A stretch of 64,000 bases of DNA from Loxodes magnus (lineage: Eukaryota; Ciliophora; Karyorelictea; Loxodida; Loxodidae): contig CAMPDV010001448.1 in the NCBI GenBank assembly GCA_946699065.1, positions 1 through 64,000 on the forward strand, read 5' to 3'. Shown in pieces: positions 47,316-57,894 of the stretch. The number at the start of each line of letters is the position of its first letter. Position 1 is the stretch's first letter. The translations under genes and the position numbers were made by a program. The notes below the pieces were generated by a model. That model searched no databases, was not told where the DNA came from, and worked only from the letters and a program-made list of their open reading frames with translations.

Positions 47316-48300
47316 ATGGATTATTAAATTTCCTAGAAATCAGTTGACAACAACCTACCTGGCTAAGCCATTAAAGTTGGTTGTCAACTGAAAGAAGGGA
47401 TAACTCTCTCCTAACTAATCACATTTCTAGACGAATAAACCACTAACTATTAATCAATTATTTACACAAATCAACTTTTGATTTAATTCGAAAATGACCC
47501 GGAAAAATAATTTCAAATTAAAAAACTAATCGAAAACGAAATATTCAATAAAATCTTTGGAAATATCAAAAGAATGGAGGTTCTATGCAATTCGAAGTTT
47601 AATTTTAAAGGGAATTACGTACTTTTCTTCAAAAGTAAAGAACTAATGAAGAAATACACCAATAAACAATTTTTTCACATTAACCTAACCGATAACAATA
47701 TACCAAAATAATTGGTATAACTAAAAATTGAAGAAAAATTATTCGATAACTAATATAACAGAAATCACTATAAAATAAGAATAACAAGCACTAATGCAAT
47801 GAAATTAGATGATATTCTAAATATCTTTTTAACTTTTATAAGCGAAAATATAGAAGAAATTAACTTCAAACAAATAGAAAACAAGTCCTAACTAATAATA
47901 GAAATAATATGTGAAATCACATAACAAGAAATTTTAAAATTACCAAATGAAATAAAATATTACGATTAAAATATAACTATGAGACACAAAACTTAAATAA
48001 TATGTATATTCTGTGGCTAAGTGGGACACAAATTTGACTTCTGCAGAAGAATATAAGATTAAAAAATCGAATAAATAAATAAAAAAATAAAAAGGACAAA
48101 AGGACAAAAAGAGACTAAATTTAAGAGCGCTTAGAGTTTTAAGCGCAAATAAAATTTTAACAATAAGAACTAGATAAAATAATTTTTTTTCAGTCAGCAA
48201 CAAAACTTTAAGAATTAAAAAATTAATAGTAGCAAAGTAACTAGTAATAGTTTAACAAATTCCTAAACAATAATTTAGTTATATAAGAAGAAATCCCAGA
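47316..48300 (+). CDS. Retrotransposon ORF1: CCHC zinc-knuckle protein
   Basis: ATG 47316 opens a frame with no break up to the knuckle: MDYQISQKSVDNNLPGQAIK, NDPEKQFQIKKLIENEIFNK, MKLDDILNIFLTFISENIEE. The knuckle is CIFCGQVGHKFDFC (Cys230, Cys233, His238, Cys243; DNA 48003-48044), a perfect C-x2-C-x4-H-x4-C. A Lys/Gln-rich basic tail follows (IKRTKGQKETKFKSAQSFKR) and coding fades or shifts near 48300. Expected role: RNA-binding ORF1 protein forming the RNP with ORF2. Gln is mostly TAA; the His-side residues use normal codons. Confidence 0.75.
47341..47390 (+). other. Strong hairpin inside the 5' end of retrotransposon ORF1
   Basis: CAGTTGACAAC at 47341 pairs with GTTGTCAACTG at 47380-47390, extended inward by ACC/GGT with one bulged base, around a loop that contains a small GGCTAAGCC foldback. 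It lies 25 bp after the ORF1 ATG. It could be a structured RNA element for packaging, priming or translation control. No ribozyme core (hammerhead or HDV-like) is recognisable. Confidence 0.6.
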
Positions 48301-48542
48301 GAACAAAATGCTGCAGGAACTTAAAAAAAATATAAGATAACTAGCAGAAACCTTTAATAATATTGAAATATAGCAAGAAAAGAACGAAGAAGAAACAAAA
48401 TATCAAAAAAGTTCACCTTTAAATTCCTATAGAAATTATTTGAATAAAACAACCTTAAGAAATAGTAAGAAAACTAAGAAATGCAAAAAATTGAAAGAAC
48501 TGATTAATTTTAGGATGAGACAAACAATGAAGAAGAATCAAG

Positions 48543-51500
48543 ATGAATAGTAATGAACTAAAAACATTTAATTTCATTAATTCAAATATAAAATGCATCA
48601 AATAATATCGAAAAGTTAATGTGCATAAAAAATATTTAATAATTCTTCTTAAAAATAAATAATTTCCAACTAAAAATCTAAAAACAAAATGCTCATAAAA
48701 AAAAATCAGAAGAAATAATAAAAATATAAAAAGAAATAAATAATCAAGAAAAATAAATATAAGAACTCTATGAAATTAAAGAAAGAATTAAAGATAATAA
48801 TATAGTGTTGTAAGAAAAATGAACATAATAAATAGATTATAACGATTTATTAGAGTAAGAAATTTAAAATCTAAATATAAATTCAGAGATAGGAAAAGAA
48901 CAATTTGAATTTTAGATTACCAAAATGAATAAAAAAAAGAAAATCTAAAACGTGAGTTAGAAAAATAACAAAATTAATACAATATTTAAAATTAAAAAAT
49001 AATAATAAACAAGGAAAGAGACCAATTATTATAAGATTAGATTTCTGAAATCAAATAACAATATTTAAAATAATTGGAAGAAAAAGAGGTAGACATCAAA
49101 TTTATAATTAAAGAATACGCAAATAGGAATCTAGAAATAAATAAAAAAAATTAAATAATAGAAGATAAGTAAAGCTAAATTATTTAACTATAGAGAAATT
49201 TGAGTAAATCATTAGAAGAGAAGCAAAATTACTAAGAATAAAAACAACTTAACTTAAAATATACAACAATAAGAAATAATTTAATAACTAAGAAAAAAAC
49301 AAATATAATTACTTAAATTGATAAATATAATATTAGGGACAATATATTTCTTCTCAAATAAAAAACATTTTAAATATCTTCATAAGAAAATAATTAAAAG
49401 AAAAGAGAAGCAACAGAAAATTTGGAAAATTTAGAAACAAAATGTGAATAATTCTGATATAAACGTAAAAAGAAAGACTAAAAAGTTATTAAAAGTACTT
49501 TAACTTAAGATTTAAAATAATAAAAAATATAAACTAAAACTAAATAAAATTCTAGCCATACTATTTAAATAAATCTAACGAGTCTATAAAACAAAGCCTA
49601 GAAAAGCACATAAAAAGAAAATTTAGATTAATAATGATGATAAAAACTAATTATTAATAAATAGTTAAAAGCGCTGATTTAATCTAAAAAAAAAATTTAT
49701 CTACTTAAACATAGACTAAAAAATACTAAAAAAAATACCTAGAATATTAGAATAATATAAATGAATTAAAAAAAGTTTTAAACAAGAAGAAAATCTATTA
49801 AAAGTAAAATTATATCCAAAGAAAAACTAAATCTGAATTAAACCAAGAGGTTTAAAAAGTGGAACAAGATAACCACAAAATAATCTCTGAAATCAAGCAA
49901 ATTAATCACATCACCAATAGTAATATGTATAATAAAGCTATGAAAATTAGAAAAAACTATAAAATTTGAATAAATGTAATTTAATTAAAGATAAATAATA
50001 TAGCTAAATATATCAAGACTTTAACTAACTAAAAGATTTTCACCTATTTTTACAACAACTGGAAAATTGAGAAGGAAATGGAATTAACTTATAATATATA
50101 GAAGAATACGAAAAAATATACAGAATCGGATCCATAAATATACATGGAGGATACTTTAAAAAAAAAATTAGAAATAAATAATCTTATATAAGAAAATAAC
50201 CTGGATATTCTAATGCTCCAAGAAACTTATACTACTAAAGAATATGGAATATTAAACAAAAACTTCAAATAATATTTCCTGTAAGTAACTGGAAAGACAG
50301 AAGGACTATTTGCTTTTTTTTTAATTGAAGATCAAGTTGAAGAAATTCAAATATAGCATAATTATAAAAGGATACAAGCCTTCAAATTAAATGAATTAAT
50401 AGTTATAAATATCTATATGCCAACTAGTAATCACTCAGTGGAACTAGTATATAATTGTTATTAAGAACTAGGATAGTTATTAGATTAATTTAAAAATCAC
50501 AAAATAATCATATGTGGAGATTTTAATGCTCATTTAAATAAATAATAAAACATAAAATACGTAGATGAACTTCTATAGCAATTTGTGCGAACTTTTGATT
50601 TAATAGATATAAACTAAGAAAGATAAAATACTCATATAATTAAATAAACAAAGCAAAGATAAATAATTTATTATATATTCACTAATTAAAAAAACAGTCA
50701 ATAAGAAAACTTCAGATTTAATGTTTAAGAAGAAGTGGGGTTAACAACAGATCATTTTCTACTCATAACATAAACTTAAATTAGATAACCAATAATCTAA
50801 AAAAATGACAAATTCACATAATTTAAAATAAGTTATAAATTGAAAAAATTAAAATAAGAAATCTAAAAGTATTCCTATAAAGAAGAATATAGAGGGATAT
50901 AAGAATTTTTTAATTAATTAATAGATGAACAAAATCTAGAAGAACAATACTACTTTATTATAAATCTAATTAATATATCAGCATTCAATAGTGTAGGAAT
51001 TAAAAGACAACAAGAGGTTTAAAAATCTTAAAAATAATACTAATAGATGCTGAGAAAAATATAGCTAGAAATATGTATATGTAAGAAATAAATTAATATA
51101 ATAGAAATAACGATTACATATTAAAACTCAAAAAGAAATATTTAAAAGAAAAAAAAAGTACAGCAAAATGTAAAAAGAAGAAAAACAGCAAAATAAAAAT
51201 AATTAATAAATATTCCTAAATGGTAATAATCAAGAAATGGCCAATTAAGCCAAAAAGATTTTAAACCCAAAAAAAGGAACAAAAAATGAACCTGACGAAA
51301 ATGTAATAAGAAGATTTCATTCAAAATTGGGAGAAAAATGTATTTAATAAATAATAAAATCTTTCTCTAAACTAAAATAACAAAATTAATAAAGAAATTG
51401 ACAAAATCTATGGAACAAATATTAAAGAAAGATTAAAAAAAAAATGAGAAAATATTCCATACTAGTAAGTATGAGATGTAATCAGATTTTTACCTAACAA

Positions 51501-53725
51501 TAAGGCTCAAGGATTTGATTCAATATCAAATGAACTAATAAAAAACGCATCGCACGAACTATGATAAATACTATGCAAATTTTTCTAAAATTGTTAGAAG
51601 CAATAAAAACTACCTAAAAATATGAACAAAGTTAAAATAATAATGCTTCACAAAAAAGGAAACAAATAAAATTGGAAAATTACAGACCTATAGCACTCAT
51701 AAACGTAATTTAAAAAATATTTGATAAATTAGTAATTAACCAATTATACTAAGAAATATAAGATTAAGATATATTAAAAAAAGATTAAAAAGGATTTATA
51801 AAAAAGATGCAAACTGCTAATAATATATGACAATTAAAACAAATCATAGAAAACTATAAAAATAAAAAGAAAAAAGAAAATTATAATGAAGACTTATTAA
51901 TCACGTTAATTGATGTAGAAAAAATGTTCGACACAATAAATCGTAGATTTTTATTTGACCAGAAGAAAAAATTAAACATTTCGTAAAATATAATTAATAT
52001 AATAAAAGATACATATTAAAAAGTATAAATTAACTTCTATCTTGATGAAGAAATAACTAGAAAAATTCGGTAAGTAAATGGAGTCTTGCAAGGCAGCTCA
52101 AGTGGACCAATATTAGCAATAATATACTATGATATAGTATTAAGGTATTTAGAAAAATATGAAAAACTAGGGCATAAAATTAAAAAAAATTATCATGCTA
52201 AACTTGCTTGAGCAGATGATTTAATACTAATATCAAATAATCAAAAAAAGATGTAAATTTTACTAAACGAAACTGAAAACATTTTTAAATTAATAAGACT
52301 TAATATTAACACGGAGAAATGCGAATTTATATAAATACTCAAGAATAGAAACACAACGAACAAAGAGATTGAACTTTTTCTATTAGGAAAAAAAATTTAA
52401 TAGAAATAAAAAATTTAATACCTAGGATATCAAATAAACTAACTTAATGAAGAAAAGGTTCAGATTGAGTACCTCTTCAAGAAATTTTAATAATCGATAT
52501 TTATATTCTAATCCTAATTCTTTAAAAACTATAACAAAACATAGCCAATTAACTTTAAGAACTTATTCAGATTATTTATAATGCCAAAATTAGAATACTG
52601 CTCGGAATTAATCCCATATAGTATTCAATTAGGAATAAAAAAATGAAAAAATAAAATCTAAATAGCACAAATATAAATCCTAAGAAAATACTTGAAAATT
52701 CCACAAGCATCATTTAAAGAAATTCAGTATATAGATTTCAACTGATGTAAATTTGAAGATTCAAAAGCATAAGATTTTTTAAATTCTACAAAAAATTATA
52801 AGATTAATTCAGAAATAATCAAGAAAAAGAAAAAAGTAGATAAGATACAAAATTCTAATAACTTTTCAAACAGAGTTAAAAATGGAACTCAAAATATAAA
52901 AAAAGCATTAAAAAAATTGAAAAATACTATGAAATAAACAATGAATAAATAAGAGATCTTAACATAAACAATTATACTAAAGAAATCTAAAAATAAATAC
53001 AAAAAAAAATTTTCAAGGAAACAATATATAGAATATAAGATATAAAAACAGCCGAAATAATTTACAGACAACATAAAAATGAGACTAAATTTTAAAAAAT
53101 TACTTATATAACAACAAACAAACAAAGAATTAATAAAAGATAAAAATTAATTTATAGACTAAGAACGCAATTAATATTTTTTAGAGCTGATATCTCAGAA
53201 AGACATATTGATTAAGAGTAGATACTATGCCTTTGTTAGCAATAAGAAAAATTTGAACACATCTTTGATTGCTAGTATTACAGATAAATTATATAAGAAA
53301 ACAGTCTTCAGATACAAGAAACATTATAAAATTTACACATAAACATAAATCTGAAAAGAAGGAAATAATAAATATACAATAAGCAATGAAAATAATAAAA
53401 AATAGAGAAAAATTTAAAAGAAATGCTAGAATATAATCAAATATTAATAAATTAAGAAACAAAAAAGAATAAATAAATCCTAGAAGATATTGATCTTAAG
53501 ATTAAAAAAACATGGTCTAGCATAAAACAAAAACATAAACAAATAACTTAATTTTAAGAATGGTTGAGGGAAAAATAAATCCATTAATAATATTTGAATA
53601 AAGAAGACTTAAAATAATTATTTTTAGAATGAACAAAGATACAAGAAGAAGAGAAACTAAACTAAAAAAATCAAATCAAAACAATAATGAAGACCTAAGA
53701 GTTTCAGAATGAGAGTAAAATGAAT
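48543..53725 (+). CDS. Retrotransposon ORF2: coiled coil, endonuclease, RT
   Basis: Start MNSNELKTFNFINSNIK at 48543. A long Glu/Lys coiled coil follows to about 50080 (EEKEVDIKFIIKEYANRNLE). Endonuclease: GSINIHGGYFKKK, LDILMLQETYTTKE, CGDFNAHLN (50513-50539), LTTDHFLLI. RT: NYRPIALINVIQKIFDKL, LIDVEKMFDTINRRF (51909-51953), GVLQGSSSGPILAIIYYDI (52080-52136), LAWADDLILIS with the box residue before ADD encoded by TGA (52209) where families usually have Tyr or Phe. C-terminal finger CLCQQQEKFEHIFDC (53228-53272). Frame changes occur between the coiled coil and the endonuclease, at the A10 run, and possibly near 51240. Probably recently active; currently broken unless these are sequencing slips. 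Confidence 0.75.
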
Positions 53726-54510
53726 AAGAAAAAGTAAATCAAACTAAATAAATGTTAAATATTTATCATATCTTAAGATCTCCCTTTTCAAATCAAATTC
53801 ATACATCTTAAAATAGCAAAGAATGAAAAATTATTATTTTCGGTTTAGCAAAAGATTGAACTGAAGAAAATGCTCGAGTTATCTAAGAGAAAATTAGATG
53901 GTTATAAAGAAGAAAAACCTACGCCACCCTTAGGAATCAAATTTATTTTATTTATAATTGCAAGAACAGTTTCTTAAAATAGCGCATTATATGAGGTTTT
54001 CAAGAAAAGACTTCCAAGCTTAACAATTACGATATGAATTGGAGAATAGAAGAAAATCAGGTAAAGAATTAGCAAGTCTCATAGCAATATAATTAGGATA
54101 AACTATAAGAAAAAATCAGAATGTATAGCAAAAATATGTAGAAGAAAGTGAAGAAAGCAAGAAGAAATATAAGAGGAAACATAAGAGGAAATCGAGTATA
54201 TTCCTTCAGAAAAAGCTATTTAAGTAGTAAGAATCTTTAAACAAGAAAAAGAAAGAATATAGCAGCAAATAGAGGACGAGGCAGGATATCCTATATGTTT
54301 TTCATCATTCTCATAAATTTAGAAAGCTGCTTTGCATGGTGATCCACGTCATTTGAAATATGAAATATATCTATAGAGTTTGAGTTTTTGTTCTCTATAT
54401 AGACAGAAACTTTAAAAATGCTTTTAATTAAACTATCTTTTAAATATTTATATTCTAATAATATTGCAAGCTCATATTGAAACAATATTAAAAGCTAAAA
54501 CTAATTAAGA
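53726..54510 (+). pseudogene. Truncated copy of the 18055 gene's C-terminal third
   Basis: Matches 19253-19990. Conserved: MLNIYHILRSPF, KEWKIIIFGLAKDWTEENAR (Trp as TGA here at 53824, TGG at 19353 in copy 1), EKAIQVVRIFKQEKERIQQQ. One-base indels near 53928, 54027 and 54045 break the frame. The 5' two thirds are absent; retrotransposon ORF2 runs into it. By chance or design one ORF2 frame reads straight across the join (EQEKVN in both). Confidence 0.7.
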
Positions 54511-54729
54511 TTATTTACTTTAACATATTTAATTTTCAAAACTTAAAATAAAAAATGTTTAAGATGCTTTCTTAAAAGCAATAATATTTAATAAATTATT
54601 TGAATACTAAATTTTATTTAAAAAGGTTAAATCTAATAATTAAATTATTTTAAATTATTAACTTTATAAAATTTTAAGTTTTTTCTAGTTTAGATAATTA
54701 TAAGATACATCTATTTATATTAAATTAAA

Positions 54730-55665
54730 AAATATCAAACATCCGATAGGGCTTCTTTGCCACCTCTTCAAAAGACAAATAGGAAGAGAGGAAGCGAGAT
54801 GCTATTCTTCTAACCTCATGTCTTTTCTTTAATTAGACCAACCTTTTTATCAGCAAAAAAACTAATAATAGACCTAACAACTTCCAAAGCCGGGTAAACG
54901 ACAGAAACAAACTTGGTAGACTCCAAACACGGAAGAGTGGCCTCGAAGGCAGTAGGAGATGGTATTGCGTGACTAGAAACGATACTTTGGCTTTAACTCT
55001 GAGCAAGTTGATGTAGCGTAGTTTGCATTAAGGGTGGTGAACTTCAATGAAGAGGTTTAAAAGTTGAAATACTAGAACAAAAAACTAATTTTCAAGCCAC
55101 AAAGAAAATAATTAAATGGATGGGGATCGTATAGATGATTATGAACGCAAATGGATGCGTTCTTCAGCATCCAACACCATTAGAATAAAAACACAACTTA
55201 GCTGAGGGATTAAGTAATGAAATAAGAATAGGAAATTCAACTCCTAAAACAATCAAGAATGGAATAGCTAAATAATAGATCGATCTCAATGATCGTCAAA
55301 CCCTAAGCTTAACCTCAAATGAGACTAATTCCGATCAAGAAGAGATGCTTTCGCATCTAAAACCAACAAAAGCTATATCGGAACTGTAAGAAGTTTCAAT
55401 AGAAACAAAGGAATTTCTGACAAACAAAGCGAACAGAAGCAATTGGGCTGAACAAGATTTTTTTGCACGAGAATGGAAGTATGAACAAGAGGAAGAAAAT
55501 GGAGCTATAACAAAGTCCTAAGGGAATTATAACGTAAAACCCATTAAAAAAACCCGCGTATGGCAACGTGTAATCTTTCTGTTGCTCCAAGTATTTAACG
55601 AACAGCGAAAAGCTTGAAGCGCTGTACTTCTGAGAGGGTAAAACTCCTTAATAATGGAGAACAAT
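54730..55665 (+). pseudogene. Unknown protein in a GC-richer block, copy 2
   Basis: Counterpart of 20285-21235. The longest readable run here is SNETNSDQEEMLSHLKPTKA, continuing AISELQEVSIETKEFLTNKA and WAEQDFFAREWKYEQEEENG. Two single-base insertions relative to copy 1 (near 55173 and 55271) and other indels upstream mean neither copy has a single clean frame. Selection for protein is still visible as mainly third-position differences. Confidence 0.55.
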
Positions 55666-56232
55666 TTTATATAATAATAATTACAAAACCTAATATTTGT
55701 TTTCTTATCTAAAACTTTATAGTATCAAATTATTTAATTTTAAGTATGCGTTTTCTCCTCATTAATTCCAAAGATATTTATTTTACTCTAAAAGTTATAA
55801 ATTTTATATAAAAAAGGATATCGATAATACAAATGAAAAATTAAAATAATACTATTAAATAAACTATGAATTTCATTTAAACTTAATCATTCAATTCTAG
55901 TTGAGAAAAAAGTTTGATCTGATACTGTGATAAATAAGATTTTAGCAAATTTTCTTGATATAAAAAAATTTAAGTGAAAAAATGAGCTAAAAGTGGCTTT
56001 TTGGACTTTATTAAGCATCAGAGTAATTTTTTAATAGAATATGACAATTTGAAATAACATAATTAAAAGTATAGAAAAAATATATTAATTTAATTTATTA
56101 GTGAAGAAACTTAATTTATTGGAAGATATTCGCTAGAATTAAATTAATTGGAGCTTAAATTTTAAGTAATATAATTACGATATTAATAAGTTATTATGAC
56201 AAGAATTTAACAAGTATAAGATAATATTTAAT

Positions 56233-56835
56233 ATAGCTTATAACTAAGGAGAAAAAATAAGGGAATTAATGAATAGCATAGAGGATTAAAACAACGAATT
56301 ATTAATACTCAGAAGACAGCTCATTCAAAGCAATTTGATAACGGAAGAACAACTCTGAACTTAGTCACAATAAAACTTTAAATATGACACGAAAATGGAA
56401 ATAGAAAAAATACCAATAGAATTAAAAACAGAATTGAATCCAGAAAAAGAAATGATTGCTACAAGTTTCATTTAAAGATTAGAAAATATAGAAAATAAAT
56501 TATCATAAAAAAGAACGAAATAAAGACAATAATACAAACTTTGTTGATGTTGCAAATCAAATCAACATATTTTAAAAAACTGCTGATAATGAAAGAAAAT
56601 AAACGAATAAGAGCAGAAAAGAACATGGAGACAACTCAATAAACTATGAATAACTCCAACAGGGATCTACAAATAAAAGCTTTTTGCAAAACCACTTGAA
56701 CGGTTACAGTGGTAACCTTCCACTTAATAAAAAGGTCGTGGATCACACCCACGTTAAAAAAACTGTCCGCAGGAACTGGTTGCAATTCCAGAGAATGCAA
56801 AACTCTACTAACTTTAAGTTTATTATTATTATTAT
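56233..56835 (+). mobile_element. Inserted CCHC-ORF element with 16-bp target duplication
   Basis: 603 bp between two copies of TAAGATAATATTTAAT (56217-56232 and 56836-56851); the homologous site in copy 1 of U0 (about 21809) has the target once. It encodes MNSIEDQNNELLILRRQLIQ from ATG 56269 and the knuckle CWCCKSNQHILKNC (C-x2-C-x4-H-x4-C), homologous to the ORF at 15397. A one-base deletion at AATAAAAAGG shifts its C-terminal part. It ends in a (TTA)n-like repeat just before the target copy, as non-LTR insertions often do. It lacks ORF a and any RT, so it is 5'-truncated or non-autonomous. Confidence 0.8.
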
Positions 56836-57894
56836 TAAGATAATATTTAATCTAAAAGAATATGATAAATATTATAAATGACACAATTTAATAATAAAAT
56901 TATTACGAAGAAAAATGTATTGAAACAAATAAAAACTAAATATAAAATTTCACTATTAAAAATATTTAGAATCTAATAATAAAAATTATAAATAAATATG
57001 CTTAAACAATAAAAATAATAAGAAATGAAAAAGTCTATTAAAAAAAGTTTGAAAGAATTATATAAATTAAACTATTTGATTTATAATTTTTATTTAAATA
57101 GTAATATTTATTTCTATATATAACTTAAAATTATTTAAAACTATTCTTAAATGTTTAAAAATAAAGAAAATTATTTTTTAAGCTATTAAATATATTAAAT
57201 AATTTTAATTATATTTTTTAAAAAGGATACATAAATTTTATACTTTCTTTTATTTCTAATTATATCTTAAAATAATATGATATTTTAATTACATTTTTAA
57301 TCATTTTACAAATTAAATATTTTAAATTTGATATCTTAATTCTTTTTAATTAAAAAGATTTTGCTAAACTAAAGTTATATGAAAAATGAATTAAAACTAT
57401 TTTATAAATATAAAAATATATTATTTTAATATATAATAAGAAATTAAATATTTTATAATAGATAAAAAGAATCCATTCATGATGTAAAATTGATTATTAT
57501 TTTCTTTATTTACTTTAAAATTTCTTTGCTTAAATTTACTATCTATAAAATACATTTTTTTATATTGCAAAGGCTTTAAAATGCTAGTCTCATCTTTTTT
57601 AATTTTTATATATATTTGAAAGTATGATAGCCACCTGCTATAATATAATTAGAAAGAAATTCTCTTCGATAAAAATATAAATATTACTTATCAACTTGAT
57701 GAGTTTTTAATTGACTTCAAAAGAGATTTTTATAATTAATTTCGTCGAAAATGTTTAAAAAATAAATTTTAATAGAAAGGGATATTTTAAACTAAAAATA
57801 AGAAGGGATTTATACTCTATTGATATAATTTATTTTATAAATAAATAATTTATCTTATTTTAATTTCCTATTCTAATTAAAAACAATTAGCATT

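Larger units (their letters stand above)
47305..53725 (+). mobile_element. Non-LTR (LINE-type) retrotransposon, family A, near full length
   Basis: About 6.4 kb with ORF1 (CCHC knuckle) and ORF2 (coiled coil, APE-type endonuclease, reverse transcriptase, C-terminal C-C-H-C finger). It starts where homology to the WD40 unit flank stops and ends where the truncated copy of U0 begins, with no obvious target duplication or A-tail at either side, so one or both ends may be rearranged. Domain order is that of APE-bearing LINEs (L1/Jockey/I-like); the clade is not decided here. At least one homopolymer frameshift (A10 at 50158-50167) breaks ORF2 as read. Confidence 0.8.

Noticed and set aside
47940..48203. 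Minus-strand hydrophobic ORF inside the LINE, and others such as 51142-51324 and 52889-53125
   Set aside because: Antisense of A-rich LINE coding sequence; the Phe/Leu/Ile-rich composition is what reversed Lys/Asn codons give.
56690..56815. tRNA-like or suppressor-tRNA-like fold (CACTTAATAA...GGTCGTGG...CCACG, then CTGGTTGCAATTCCAG)
   Set aside because: Alignment with 15825-15945 shows this is the C-terminal coding part of the CCHC ORF (GRG.HPRQ); stems are not conserved between the copies.
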